Positions 8,172 through 18,636 are shown, counted from the stretch's first letter. The stretch is 64,000 bases of DNA from Maridesulfovibrio sp. (GCF_963667685.1 NZ_OY763931.1:1007501-1071500); one strand, 5' to 3'. The notes: generated from the letters alone by a model not told the origin. Translations and numbers: made by a program.

Positions 8172-8200
8172 ACTATGCCACATCCATTTTAAAGATGCAA
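8172..8200 (-). promoter_or_regulatory. Candidate sigma-70 promoter of rpoN
   Basis: Minus strand: TTGCAT at 8195-8200, 17-base spacer, CATAGT at 8172-8177, about 100 bp upstream of rpoN and downstream of the lptB terminator. Hexamers are only fair matches. The rest of the 8072-8330 gap shows nothing else convincing. Confidence 0.35.
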
Positions 8201-8330
8201 CAAAGACGTCTGAATCATCTGAAATTTATGGATTTTTTTTGCAAAAGAAACGTACATGAAAAAAGTGTACCAATGTTCTGGCAGACTGTAAATCAACAAT
8301 GATAAATTTAATTGAGCTTTGCACAAAAAA

Positions 8331-8358
8331 GGCCGGGATTATTAAATAAATCCCGGCC
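8331..8358 (-). terminator. Terminator of the pyrG-to-lptB gene series
   Basis: Minus strand: stem GGCCGGGAT / ATCCCGGCC with an A/T-rich loop, followed by six Ts, just after the lptB stop. Confidence 0.9.
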
Positions 8359-8386
8359 TGAATATTTTATGCTGATGCACTTGCTG

Positions 8387-9109
8387 CTAAAGACTAAAAC
8401 TGTCTCCCAAATAGAGCCTGCGCGCCTTGGTATTTTGAACAATACTTTCCGGCGAACCGTTAAGAATAACACGGCCTTCATAGACCAGATATGCCCTATC
8501 ACAAATGGACAGAGTTTCACGCACGTTGTGGTCGGAAATGAGGATACCCATCCCCATATCCTTCAACGAAGAAATGATGTCCTGAATATCAATAACCGCA
8601 ATTGGATCAATCCCGGCGAATGGTTCATCAAGCAAAATGAACTTGGGATTGTTGATCATCGCGCGCGCAATCTCCAGACGCCTTCGCTCACCACCGGAAA
8701 GGTACATGGCCTTCTGTTCAGCAAGACGCAGAATACCGAGCTGGTCCAGCAGCTCGTCCGCCCTCTTGGGAACATCCTTACCGGAAAGACCGGTATGCTC
8801 GATGATAATCTCCAGATTCTTACGCACAGAAAGCTTTTTGAATATAGAGCTTTCCTGAGGCAGATAACTTAGCCCCAGACGTGCCCTCTCGTGCAGAGGC
8901 AGTCTGGTTATCTGCTTTTTATTAAAATAGACATCCCCGGAAGTAGGTTTGACTACTCCCACGAGCATATAGAAAGTTGTTGTTTTACCAGCCCCGTTAG
9001 GGCCAAGCAGTCCAACAACCTCGCCTTCGCGTACAGTAAGCCCGATTCCGCGGACAACCTCTTTAGGCCCGTAATTTTTGACCAGTTTCTTTGCGATAAT
9101 CGAAGACAT
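8387..9109 (-). CDS. lptB: LPS export ABC transporter ATP-binding protein
   Basis: ATPase of the LptB2FG complex that extracts lipopolysaccharide from the inner membrane and drives it along the LptC-LptA bridge. The 240-residue protein has Walker A GPNGAGKT (36-43), signature LSGGE (137-141), Walker B ILLDEP ending at Glu162/Pro163, and an H-loop histidine in ISDHNVRE. Length and motifs are those of LptB. It starts 6 bp after the lptA stop. LptF/LptG are not in this window. Confidence 0.97.
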   Translation of the reverse strand: MSSIIAKKLVKNYGPKEVVRGIGLTVREGEVVGLLGPNGAGKTTTFYMLVGVVKPTSGDVYFNKKQITRLPLHERARLGLSYLPQESSIFKKLSVRKNLEIIIEHTGLSGKDVPKRADELLDQLGILRLAEQKAMYLSGGERRRLEIARAMINNPKFILLDEPFAGIDPIAVIDIQDIISSLKDMGMGILISDHNVRETLSICDRAYLVYEGRVILNGSPESIVQNTKARRLYLGDSFSL

Positions 9110-9115
9110 ATTTCC

Positions 9116-10741
9116 CTACTGCGTCACATTTTTCGGGGTGTAGAAAATGGCCTCAATCGGCTTGTTGCCGCCGACGACCTCGGCACGGTTATCTTTGATA
9201 TAAAATTTAATTTCATCACCCTGAATATTGTTGGGGCCATCTTGGAGTTCAGCATTACCCTTCATGAAAATAATGGAATCACCAACTACATAAGTCAGCT
9301 TATCGCAATGCCCTTTACGCTTTTTCATGACGACTTTGACATTACCGCCGGCAACTATTTTCTTGATCTTATCCTGAGTATCGGAAAGAGAGTCGCCATC
9401 AGGCCTAAGGTAGGCTGTAAGCGTATCAGAAGTTAAAGTCACGTCCAGACGCACTACCTTAACATTACCGGAAAAAGTAATCTGGTTACGATTTTCGCTG
9501 AATGTCATTTTGGAAGAAGTTATCTTGATGGGAACTTCGTCAGGACCGCCGGGGATACGCTTCGTGCGCGGTTTTTCTTCTTCAATAACCGGAGCATCGG
9601 CTGAAAGGTATGTGCCGTACACATATCCTATGAGTTTCTTCTCCTTGTTCTCATCAGTTTTAAATACTGGAAACCATTTTCCATCAAGCTGTCCGACGGT
9701 TACAGCCTGACCTTGTTCCAGCTTATCCACAATAAGAGCTTTTACATCTGGCTCGGAACGTACATTAAGGACTGCGGTTGCGTAGAGGGTCTTTGTTTTT
9801 ACAGGTGCAAGCAGCATGTCATCCATAGCCTGTTCCATGGCGGCAAGTTTGTTTCCGCGTTCAAGCTCTTCCTGTTTTATCTTGCTTTCTTCAGCCTTGA
9901 TCTCAGCCTTTCGGGCATCAATTCCGGCCATTTGAGCCTTTTCAAGATTTGCAGGATATGGAGCGAGGAAAGGCCCCCATGCATAGCCCCAGACAGGAGT
10001 ATCTTTTGTGACAATAGTATCAATCCGGTAAAGGGCGTACATACCACCCTTCTCTTTGCGAACCTGCGCACGGTGGCCGGGACTCAGCACACCAACCGCT
10101 CTGGAAGTAGCCACAGGCTTCTCAATGACGTTAATCCGGCGCACTGCGTAGCGGATACGCGCATCTTCATTAACAAGATCGACATCGGACTGTTTAACAT
10201 ATCCAAGAGCATCTGCTTCGGAAACGACCTGTGCGTCAGCCTTGAAAAATGCATACCATCCATTTCTGAGAAAACCGACCTTGATTTTATCCCCGGATTT
10301 AAGCACTCCACCGGTTGAAGACTTGACAGTACGTTCCAGATGATACTTGAAATCTTTGCCGACGTAGCGAATATCGCCCCAATCAGTAAGCGGGCTATCT
10401 GCAGCAGCGGGTATCACCACTTTGCCGGAAATATAACCAACCGTTTTCACGTCTTTGTCATCGGAAGCCGGATAGACCGGAAACCAGCCATCCTTTTCCG
10501 GACCAACCAAAAAACTTTCCGCCGGAGAAAGGACCCATACAACATCGGCCTTGAGAGAAGGCTCAGAGCGGACATTGGCGATAGTCCGGGTAATTTTCAA
10601 TTGGGATTTATCATAAGCATGCGCATTTGAACTGACCGCAAGAAGCGCCAGAACAAACACTACAAAACAAACAGTAGAAGAAAAAAATACTGGTGCAGAC
10701 CTGCCGCGCAAAAATGAACTTTTTCCGAATATATTTATCAA
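9116..10741 (-). CDS. lptA: LptA-type LPS transport protein fused to N-terminal SH3b-like repeats
   Basis: The C-terminal part (about 405-535) is an LptA/OstA jellyroll: SSKMTFSENRNQITFSGNVKV, GGNVKV, NIQGDEIKFYI. LptA polymers carry LPS through the periplasm. It is preceded by a signal peptide (1-42, ending AHA) and by three or four bacterial SH3-type repeats; the clearest are IANVRSEPS (about 50-115), RRINVIEKPVATSRAVG (about 195-265) and LNVRSEPDV (about 315-385). A short charged helical linker with many Glu/Lys/Ala sits near 275-310. At 541 residues it is about three times the length of ordinary LptA. SH3b domains usually bind peptidoglycan or peptides, so the fusion may tie the bridge to the cell wall (inference). 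It lies between lptC (14 bp upstream) and lptB (6 bp downstream). Confidence 0.88.
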   Translation of the reverse strand: MINIFGKSSFLRGRSAPVFFSSTVCFVVFVLALLAVSSNAHAYDKSQLKITRTIANVRSEPSLKADVVWVLSPAESFLVGPEKDGWFPVYPASDDKDVKTVGYISGKVVIPAAADSPLTDWGDIRYVGKDFKYHLERTVKSSTGGVLKSGDKIKVGFLRNGWYAFFKADAQVVSEADALGYVKQSDVDLVNEDARIRYAVRRINVIEKPVATSRAVGVLSPGHRAQVRKEKGGMYALYRIDTIVTKDTPVWGYAWGPFLAPYPANLEKAQMAGIDARKAEIKAEESKIKQEELERGNKLAAMEQAMDDMLLAPVKTKTLYATAVLNVRSEPDVKALIVDKLEQGQAVTVGQLDGKWFPVFKTDENKEKKLIGYVYGTYLSADAPVIEEEKPRTKRIPGGPDEVPIKITSSKMTFSENRNQITFSGNVKVVRLDVTLTSDTLTAYLRPDGDSLSDTQDKIKKIVAGGNVKVVMKKRKGHCDKLTYVVGDSIIFMKGNAELQDGPNNIQGDEIKFYIKDNRAEVVGGNKPIEAIFYTPKNVTQ

Positions 10742-10755
10742 ATGAATGCTCGCTT

Positions 10756-11346
10756 CTATTGAGGCATTACCACCATGTCCGGTGAAATCAGGGCTTCCAT
10801 TCCATCTTCAATCATTATTTCACGAGTGACAAGGTCCACCTTGACCCGATTGGAAGTAATATACACTGCCGGACTCTGAACTTTCACATTTCCCTCGAGG
10901 AATAGTAAATTCTCTTTGGGTTTAAAATCAAGCCGGTCAGCGATGAGTCCCATATCGCCATAGTGACCTTTTACATTGTCCCAGAGTTTGAGCCCCTTAC
11001 CCTGCTGGCTGACTTCGCCATGCAGAGCACTGACAAAAACTTCTTTGCGATCTCGGCCTAGATAATATGTGACCCGGGGTTTGTCGGCCTTAACCAGACC
11101 TTCTTCCTGATCATAATCAGCGCTTCCGGCCCGCAAAATCCACTCAATATCACCACCTGTTCCCTGAATCAGCTCGATTTCCTCAGCAGAAATATCAGAC
11201 TGATTCTCATCACCAGCCAGCGGGCGTTCTACAGAACCACGGGCCATGTGCGGGAAGACTCCATACTTCTTGCCCAGCAAAGTTCCGGAAACAAGCCCCA
11301 GAAACAAGGCGAGAACCAAAAATAAAATCAAGCCGGTACGGCCCAT
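10756..11346 (-). CDS. lptC: LPS export protein LptC
   Basis: Inner-membrane-anchored bitopic protein that hands LPS from LptB2FG to LptA. The 196-residue protein has one N-terminal membrane segment (about 5-25, ILFLVLALFLGLVSG) followed by a periplasmic jellyroll with VKADKPRVTYY, GDMGLIADRLDFKP and LFLEGNVKVQSPAVYITSNRV, the repeating strands of the OstA-like fold. It abuts kdsC with no gap and precedes lptA. Sequence is divergent from E. coli LptC, as is usual, so the name rests on fold motifs plus position. Confidence 0.9.
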   Translation of the reverse strand: MGRTGLILFLVLALFLGLVSGTLLGKKYGVFPHMARGSVERPLAGDENQSDISAEEIELIQGTGGDIEWILRAGSADYDQEEGLVKADKPRVTYYLGRDRKEVFVSALHGEVSQQGKGLKLWDNVKGHYGDMGLIADRLDFKPKENLLFLEGNVKVQSPAVYITSNRVKVDLVTREIMIEDGMEALISPDMVVMPQ

Positions 11347-11868
11347 CTAGCCTGCCCACTCTTTCCAGATTTCGTCTAACTTGCCCTGTACATCAAGAAT
11401 AAATGAAATTGCTTCGCGCACAGCGCCTCTCCCACCCTTGCGACTGGAAATCCACTTGGATATACCGAAAATTTCAGGCTGGGCATTTCTGACCGCCATG
11501 GGCAATCCCACACGCAACATAACCGGAACATCAATCCAGTCATCACCGATATAGGCAACCTCTTCGTCTTTCAATCCCTTTTCTTTGAGAAGCTTTTCAT
11601 AAAAAGGGAGCTTCTCCCGCTGTCCGGGATAGTAATCGGTAATTCCCAGCTCGGTCACCCTTTTTTCAACAGCACCATGATTCAACCCGGTAATAACAGC
11701 TAAATCAATTCCGGCCTGCTGCGCGAACTTGATACCGAGGCCGTCCTGTACGTTGAAACGCTTAGTTACGTTGCCGTCTTGATCATAATAAAGTCCGCCG
11801 TCAGTTAGAACACCGTCCACATCAAGAATAAGCAGCTTGATTTTTTCAGCTCGGGATTTAGCAGACAT
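11347..11868 (-). CDS. kdsC: 3-deoxy-D-manno-octulosonate 8-phosphate phosphatase
   Basis: HAD-family phosphatase releasing KDO for LPS inner-core synthesis. The 173-residue protein has the nucleophile motif [12 protein letters not shown] (Asp16, Asp18), motif II in VITG, and the later [10 protein letters not shown] segment with the metal-binding Asp pair. It lacks a cap domain, as KdsC does; these proteins work as tetramers. It overlaps kdsA by 11 bp and abuts lptC, so KDO formation and LPS export are encoded together. Confidence 0.96.
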   Translation of the reverse strand: MSAKSRAEKIKLLILDVDGVLTDGGLYYDQDGNVTKRFNVQDGLGIKFAQQAGIDLAVITGLNHGAVEKRVTELGITDYYPGQREKLPFYEKLLKEKGLKDEEVAYIGDDWIDVPVMLRVGLPMAVRNAQPEIFGISKWISSRKGGRGAVREAISFILDVQGKLDEIWKEWAG

Positions 11869-12670
11869 AATTAACGCTCCATGCAGAAAGAAGATCTTTA
11901 ATCAGGTCTTCTGCGCGATCTAAAGGCCAGCTGTTCGGTCCATCGCAAAGTGCGCAATCCGGATCTGGATGAGTTTCCATAAAAACACCGGAAGCTCCGG
12001 CAGCAACAGCAGCGCGGGAAAGAATAGGGACAAACTCACGCTGTCCGCCGGACTTTCCGTCAAGACCTCCGGGAAGCTGTACAGAATGGGTGGCATCAAA
12101 AACAACAGGACAACCCAGCCCTTTCATTATCGCAATAGAGCGCATGTCAACGACCAGATTATTATAGCCAAAGGAAGCACCGCGCTCTGTGAGCCAGATG
12201 CGTTCGTTTCCTGCTTCACGCAGCTTACCCACTACATGGCGCATATCAAGGGGGGCAAGAAACTGCCCTTTCTTAACATTTATAATCCGCCCGGTATTTG
12301 CGGCAGCAACCAAAAGGTCTGTCTGTCTGCAAAGAAATGCGGGAATCTGGATCACGTCAGCCACTTCACCAACAGATGCGGCCTGATTAGGGGTATGGAT
12401 ATCGGTAACAACAGGCAGACCGGTTTCGTCCTTAATCCGCTGTAACCATTTAAGCCCTTCCTCCATGCCCGGTCCCCTGAAAGAATTAATAGAGGTCCTG
12501 TTGGCCTTGTCGAAAGAGCTTTTAAAAATTACCGTCACATCAAGACGGGAAGCGATGTCAGCCAGAGCTTCAGCAGCACGCAAGGCGACATCTATGGTTT
12601 CCAGAGCACAAGGCCCCGCCAGAATAAACGGGCCCTGCTTACTTTTCTGATATAATTCATCGGGGGTCAA
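11858..12670 (-). CDS. kdsA: 3-deoxy-8-phosphooctulonate synthase (KDO-8-P synthase)
   Basis: Condenses phosphoenolpyruvate with arabinose-5-phosphate to KDO-8-phosphate. It has the family motifs [51 protein letters not shown] and [12 protein letters not shown]. The frame is open to a TTG at 12736, but I place the start at the TTG at 12670 because GGAGGG lies 9 bases upstream (12680-12685) and the resulting 270 residues match normal KdsA length (about 275-280); the upstream residues have no counterpart in the family. The presence of a Cys in FLCRQ alone does not decide metal dependence. It sits 75 bp after pyrG. Confidence 0.95.
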   Translation of the reverse strand: MTPDELYQKSKQGPFILAGPCALETIDVALRAAEALADIASRLDVTVIFKSSFDKANRTSINSFRGPGMEEGLKWLQRIKDETGLPVVTDIHTPNQAASVGEVADVIQIPAFLCRQTDLLVAAANTGRIINVKKGQFLAPLDMRHVVGKLREAGNERIWLTERGASFGYNNLVVDMRSIAIMKGLGCPVVFDATHSVQLPGGLDGKSGGQREFVPILSRAAVAAGASGVFMETHPDPDCALCDGPNSWPLDRAEDLIKDLLSAWSVNYVC

Positions 12671-12745
12671 AAGTAACTGCCCTCCAATTATAAGATTACC
12701 CGGAAACACTGCGTACCAGTGCTCCCGGGCAATCAATAGTTAATT

Positions 12746-14404
<1,659 letters not shown>

Positions 14405-14567
14405 TTATTTTAGAATATCGCTGCTACATAAAACAAAATTGACAGCGAATAAAGTCGATACTCATGAAAAAAACACAAAAAGGTCCCACCCCGTAAACAA
14501 TCCCATATTCAGGCGTATCCCACTTTAAAAAAATGTGTTAGTGGTACGTCCTGAGGAATATAGACTG

Positions 14568-14596
14568 TTGACGGGAGGCTGACCCGCAATTATGTT
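14568..14596 (+). promoter_or_regulatory. Candidate sigma-70 promoter of the PurQ-like gene
   Basis: TTGACG at 14568-14573, 17-base spacer, TATGTT at 14591-14596, giving a leader of about 60 bases before the ATG at 14666. No riboswitch fold is obvious in the leader. Confidence 0.5.
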
Positions 14597-14665
14597 CCTC
14601 TCTTCGAACAGGTATTAAATAGTCTTGGAATATTTCTATTGTCAACATCTGGAGGACAAAAATAT

Positions 14666-15475
14666 ATGGCCCGCGTTAAAGTTTTGGTCATCACCGGTTA
14701 CGGAACCAACTGTGAACACGAGTCTGCTCATGCCGCTAAAAAAGCGGGTGCAGACGAAGTAGACATCACTTATTTTTCCGATCTTGCCGCAGGTAAAAAA
14801 AATCTTGAAGGTTACAATTTTCTGATTTTCCCCGGCGGTTTTCTCGATGGCGATGATCTCGGTGCTGCACAGGCTGCGGCTCTCCGCTGGAAACACGCTC
14901 AAACTGCAGACGGCACCCCGCTTGTGGACCAAATCAAAAAATTCTTTGAAGACGGCGGCGTGATCCTGGGAATCTGCAACGGATTCCAGCTTCTGGTAAA
15001 GCTCGGTCTGCTGCCGGCAGTAGGCGGCGAGTACTTCACCCGTCAGGTATCGCTCAGCTACAACGATTCCGCTAAATACGAAGACCGTTGGGTTCACCTC
15101 AAGGCCAACCCGGACTCTCCATGCGTATTTACCAAGGGAATTGACACATTGAACGTACCAGTGCGTCATGGAGAAGGTAAAATTATCCCCGCTGACGACG
15201 CCATGCTCAAAAAAATAGTGGAGAACAACCTCCACGCAGTGCAGTACATCGATCCCGAATCAGGCGATGTAACAATGGATTACCCGGCTAACCCCAACGG
15301 CTCCCCGCTGGGCATCGCCGGTCTGACTGATCCTACCGGCAGAATCCTCGGCCTTATGCCTCACCCCGAAGCATTCAACCACCCCACCAACCATCCCAAA
15401 TGGACCCGTGGCGACATTCCGACTCTCGGTCTGGCTCTCCTCGAAGGTGGCGTTAACTATATCAAATCACTCTAA
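14666..15475 (+). CDS. purQ: Phosphoribosylformylglycinamidine synthase, glutaminase subunit-like (PurQ)
   Basis: Class I amidotransferase that supplies ammonia from glutamine for the fourth step of purine synthesis, acting with PurL (not in this window). The 269-residue protein starts VKVLVITGYGTNCEHES, has the nucleophile Cys104 in LGICNGFQLL and the catalytic histidine/glutamate in LMPHPEAF. It is somewhat longer than typical PurQ (about 225-230). The frame is open upstream to 14639, but the ATG at 14666 has GGAGG 10 bases before it. It is divergent from pyrG, with its own promoter candidate and a terminator at 15591-15624. Confidence 0.85.
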   Translation: MARVKVLVITGYGTNCEHESAHAAKKAGADEVDITYFSDLAAGKKNLEGYNFLIFPGGFLDGDDLGAAQAAALRWKHAQTADGTPLVDQIKKFFEDGGVILGICNGFQLLVKLGLLPAVGGEYFTRQVSLSYNDSAKYEDRWVHLKANPDSPCVFTKGIDTLNVPVRHGEGKIIPADDAMLKKIVENNLHAVQYIDPESGDVTMDYPANPNGSPLGIAGLTDPTGRILGLMPHPEAFNHPTNHPKWTRGDIPTLGLALLEGGVNYIKSL

Positions 15476-15476
15476 G

Positions 15477-15575
15477 ATTGCCTCCGGCGGCCCTTCGGGG
15501 ACCATAGGAACTTTTACAAAAGTTTCTCTGGACTCATCAAAACCTTTTATTAAGGCTTTGCCGTCGTATGCTGCA
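15477..15575 (+). repeat. Degenerate copy of the intergenic element seen at 20-108
   Basis: Contains CCGGCGGCCC near its start and A/T-rich stretches (AACTTTTACAAAAGTTT inverted repeat, then AAAACCTTTTATTAAGG) in the same order as the element at the left edge. It lies between the PurQ-like gene and its terminator. Confidence 0.35.
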
Positions 15576-15590
15576 AATCAGTTCGAAATT

Positions 15591-15624
15591 AAAAGGGGAG
15601 AGTTGTTTACCACTCTCCCCTTTT
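15591..15624 (+). terminator. Terminator of the PurQ-like gene
   Basis: 13-bp stem AAAAGGGGAGAGT / ACTCTCCCCTTTT with an 8-base loop and a T-rich tail. Confidence 0.85.
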
Positions 15625-15682
15625 CTCTATTCATACTGCTGATTGCTAAATCAACCAAAGCGCGCCAGCGCATCAAATTCAA

Positions 15683-16192
15683 ATGACTAAAATAATCACC
15701 AGAGGAACACCTCCACCAAACCCGCCACAGGGTCAGACATGGCGCTCCATGATGGACGTGGCGATACGTGAAGCTTTCAAGGCCCGTAAACACGGAGAAG
15801 TCCCCATTGGCGCAGCCCTTTTCACAGCAGAAGGCCAACTACTGGCCACCGGGAACAACACCCCGCTCACCAATAACGACCCAACCGGACACGCGGAAAT
15901 CAATTGTCTTCGTAACGCTTGCGCCGCAATTCAAAACTACCGTCTTCCAAGCGGTTCAATTCTGGCTGTTACGCTGGAGCCATGTATTATGTGCCTCGGC
16001 GCACTAATACACGCCAGGGTGGGTGGCATTATATTCGGAGCACCGGACCCCAAAGCCGGGGCAGTAGTATCCAATCTGGAAGGCACAGAACTACCCTTCG
16101 CCAATCACAAATTCTGGACCATAGGCGGAGTATGTGAAGATGAATGTAAAGATATCCTACAAAGTTTTTTTCTGCACAAAAGGAAAGGCTAA
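15683..16192 (+). CDS. tadA: tRNA-specific adenosine deaminase
   Basis: Zinc deaminase that changes A34 to inosine in tRNA-Arg(ACG). The 169-residue protein has the zinc and catalytic motif GHAEINC (His70, Glu72) and PCIMC (Cys101, Cys104), with KHGEVPIGA and NNTPLTNNDPTGHAE fitting TadA rather than guanine or cytidine deaminases. The N-terminal 20 residues are proline-rich and lie outside the fold, so a start at an internal Met (RSMMDVAIREA) is possible; no strong ribosome site decides this. It is followed by a convergent hypothetical gene. Confidence 0.9.
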   Translation: MTKIITRGTPPPNPPQGQTWRSMMDVAIREAFKARKHGEVPIGAALFTAEGQLLATGNNTPLTNNDPTGHAEINCLRNACAAIQNYRLPSGSILAVTLEPCIMCLGALIHARVGGIIFGAPDPKAGAVVSNLEGTELPFANHKFWTIGGVCEDECKDILQSFFLHKRKG

Positions 16193-16199
16193 AAAAATA

Positions 16200-16811
16200 C
16201 TAATTCTTAGACAAAATACGATTTATCAATTTTTTATTTAAATCATCTCTAAGGTAAGAATAAGAAACCTTGTCTATTACTTGCTGAGCAAGCTCTTTAT
16301 CCCTAGCATTAATAGCGGCTTCAGCAATTTTTATATATGACCAATCTCTAGTGGAACTATAGGAAAGTTTTGGAATTAATGTGACAGCAAAACTATAATT
16401 TTCTTCTTCTATGGCCCTATTAATCATCTTAGCATATGCAGAATCTCTATCCGAAGAATATGACATCGATTCGATATTTTTAACTAACTCCATATAATTG
16501 TTGGAGTCTAATTTATCTCCACTATCAAGAGTAGAGTTCTCCGCTTTAACCGGTTCTTTCGAACTATGAATTGAACTTCTCCCTTCATCAAACAAATTAC
16601 TGTTTAAATCTAATTCTGCTGGTCCATTTTCTACTTGTAATGTAACCCTAGGGCTAGATTTACTATCAAAATATGTAGTTTTAGAAACAATGTCTTCCTC
16701 TTCTCCAACCTCAAAATAACTCAAAAAAAGGTTGCGATGGTCATAAACACTAAAACCAGCAGCAACTATACCAACAATAATCCCTACTATCATTGATACT
16801 TTTGTTAACAA
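16200..16811 (-). CDS. Membrane-anchored protein with three 33-residue TPR-like helical repeats
   Basis: A 203-residue protein that I do not recognise by name. It has an N-terminal membrane segment (about 5-25) with little upstream, then a low-complexity Ser/Asp/Glu-rich linker, then three repeats of exactly 33 residues: SYSSDRDSAYAKMINRAI, SYSSTRDWSYIKIAEAAI and SYSYLRDDLNKKLINRIL. The x-RD-x3-Y-x-K-I pattern, followed by acidic turns and a second helix (AxxLIPKL, AQQVIDKV), resembles degenerate TPR-type alpha/alpha repeats that mediate protein binding. Base composition is A/T-richer than the flanking housekeeping genes. There is no operon partner. The membrane topology would put the repeats in the periplasm. 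Confidence 0.7.
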   Translation of the reverse strand: MLTKVSMIVGIIVGIVAAGFSVYDHRNLFLSYFEVGEEEDIVSKTTYFDSKSSPRVTLQVENGPAELDLNSNLFDEGRSSIHSSKEPVKAENSTLDSGDKLDSNNYMELVKNIESMSYSSDRDSAYAKMINRAIEEENYSFAVTLIPKLSYSSTRDWSYIKIAEAAINARDKELAQQVIDKVSYSYLRDDLNKKLINRILSKN

Positions 16812-17006
16812 AAAAACCTCCCAACAACGCAGATGTTAACCTATAAATTATCGTAAAATTTATATGATTTTTATCACTAATCTATACAATAACACAATAA
16901 AAAAATGATTTTAGAACTAAAAAAACACACAGTTCAACTCTCTGGGAAAATTTATTTTTACCAATGAAAGCATCAGGATTGTGTAATTTTCACCAACAAA
17001 ATTAAA

Positions 17007-17030
17007 GGCCGGAAATAATATCTCCGGCCC
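17007..17030 (-). terminator. Terminator of the phosphatidylserine decarboxylase-like gene
   Basis: Minus strand: stem GGCCGGAGA-type arm with loop TATTAT and CCGGCC, followed by TTTAATTTT. Confidence 0.75.
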
Positions 17031-17051
17031 ATAAAGAACTCATTGCATATT

Positions 17052-18287
17052 CTATTTATTTGAACTTGTATCAAAAAGACCGATCTGGTTGCCCAAACGA
17101 ACTTTAATAGCTCCGGATTTATATTTTCCAGGCTCAAAGACCAGAATAACCAGCGAACCGCCATAAAGAAAATGGCCAAGCTCTTCTCCTCGCTTGATTG
17201 CAACCGGCCCACTCGCCTTGGTAAACTTATCTTCAAAAATGACTGACCCGACAGTGCTTAAGCCTACCGGGACAACACCTACCAGACCGTATTTTCCGGT
17301 ATCGATAATAAAATATCCCCGCTGATAGCTCTCGAATGCGCCGAAGCTGGCACCGTAATAGCCCACGTTTCCTATGGTCGGCACAAATTTAGGAAAATCT
17401 TCCATACCCAGTAAAGCTCCATCAAGAAGCTTCGTTTCAATAACCTTTCCACCCACTGGGGCGTGATAATGATGATATGTGTTGGGCATCAAAATACAGG
17501 ACATAGCGGTCCCGCCCACAAAACGTTTCCAGTATTTGGAACCTGCCAGCAACTGCCTGATATTAAGTATCTGCATTCCTTTTGTAGGAATAGTAGCAGT
17601 TTCAGCAACAAGCTTTGCCGGAATGGTATTCACGATAGCATCTGTAGGCGCGCTGATAATGTAGTCCCGTTCAGGCATGGTCTGCGGACGTACAGCAGAT
17701 ATATCCTTAAATCTACGGGAGAAAAATTCATTATATGACTTAAATCCGCCATCAGCAGCATGCTCATTAGGCAAAACATATTCCTCTTTTTCAATACGCG
17801 GATCAGAAAGCCACTGGGCAACACGAGCGATTGAAGCTTTACTGTTCAGAAAATCGCCGCGTTCTTTAGCAAAATGATCAAAGATCATAATTCCGGGCAT
17901 GGTCTGAAAGGCAGCCCGCCCAAACGGATTTTGATACGCAAACAGGTCCATCTGTTCAATGTATCGAAGCACGGTGTCGGAACTCCCCTTTGCTTCAGGA
18001 AGAAAGGAACACCAATCAACAAAGAAAGGCACTAAATCCGCAAACGATTTTCCCAGCCAAGGATTGCTGCCATCCAGGTAGTCCTTCGGAGCAGGTTGAA
18101 TATTTTTAAATGCTTCATCAAGAAGCACTCTGAATGCTTCATCCCCTTTGTAAGTTTCAACCATTTCATAAATGGATTCCCTACAGGGACAATCATCCGG
18201 AATATCAAAGTCAGCCCCAAAACCGACACTTGGAAGGCAAAGACAAATCAGACAGCTCAAAACCAACCATTTTTGTAATTTTCCCAT
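17052..18287 (-). CDS. Phosphatidylserine decarboxylase-like protein with signal peptide
   Basis: The C-terminal two thirds matches the phosphatidylserine decarboxylase family, pyruvoyl enzymes that make phosphatidylethanolamine. Support: NTYHHYHAPVGG (histidine motif of the family), GLVGVVPVGLSTVGSV, and GHFLYGGS at 371-378, where the family carries its self-cleavage serine (Ser378; usually GST or GSS, here GGSL). The 411-residue protein is longer than bacterial Psd and begins with a signal peptide (1-25, ending GFGAD) plus an unrecognised domain (about 26-170). Both features suggest action outside the cytoplasm, unlike classical membrane-bound Psd. No pssA is adjacent. Whether the GGSL site cleaves is unknown. 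Confidence 0.8.
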   Translation of the reverse strand: MGKLQKWLVLSCLICLCLPSVGFGADFDIPDDCPCRESIYEMVETYKGDEAFRVLLDEAFKNIQPAPKDYLDGSNPWLGKSFADLVPFFVDWCSFLPEAKGSSDTVLRYIEQMDLFAYQNPFGRAAFQTMPGIMIFDHFAKERGDFLNSKASIARVAQWLSDPRIEKEEYVLPNEHAADGGFKSYNEFFSRRFKDISAVRPQTMPERDYIISAPTDAIVNTIPAKLVAETATIPTKGMQILNIRQLLAGSKYWKRFVGGTAMSCILMPNTYHHYHAPVGGKVIETKLLDGALLGMEDFPKFVPTIGNVGYYGASFGAFESYQRGYFIIDTGKYGLVGVVPVGLSTVGSVIFEDKFTKASGPVAIKRGEELGHFLYGGSLVILVFEPGKYKSGAIKVRLGNQIGLFDTSSNK

Positions 18288-18456
18288 TACAGCCCCCTAC
18301 GATGAAGTTAAATTTCAACTATCAGCAAAACCAAGTTTGAGCTTACTATAGATCCAAGCGGGCTTAAACCACAAATAACAACACTTATAGACTCTGCATC
18401 TATCCGGCATTGTATATATATTTTCAATATCCAAACACAACATACGTCATTTACAC

Positions 18457-18485
18457 TTGCCAATCACCACAAAAACACATATAAA
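18457..18485 (+). promoter_or_regulatory. Candidate promoter of tRNA-Ser
   Basis: TTGCCA at 18457-18462, 17-base spacer, TATAAA at 18480-18485. A transcript from here would carry a leader of about 44 bases containing a 7-bp hairpin (18497-18503 with 18516-18522) before the mature tRNA 5' end. Confidence 0.5.
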
Positions 18486-18535
18486 ACGAGCCTTCCAAGA
18501 CCGGACATCCGGAATCGGTCTTGTGCATAAAATGC

Positions 18536-18626
18536 GGAGAGGTAGCGAAGTCCGGCCGTAACGCGCTCGACTCGAAATCGAGTTATGGGAAACCATACGT
18601 GGGTTCGAATCCCACCCTCTCCGCCA
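18536..18626 (+). tRNA. tRNA-Ser(CGA)
   Basis: Full cloverleaf: acceptor GGAGAGG (18536-18542) with CCTCTCC (18616-18622), anticodon stem CTCGA/TCGAG around loop CTCGAAA (anticodon CGA), a long variable arm of the class II serine type (TATGGGAAACCATA), T-arm GTGGG-TTCGAAT-CCCAC (18599-18615), discriminator G, and an encoded CCA at 18624-18626. It reads UCG codons. Confidence 0.97.
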
Positions 18627-18636
18627 CAATAAAAAC

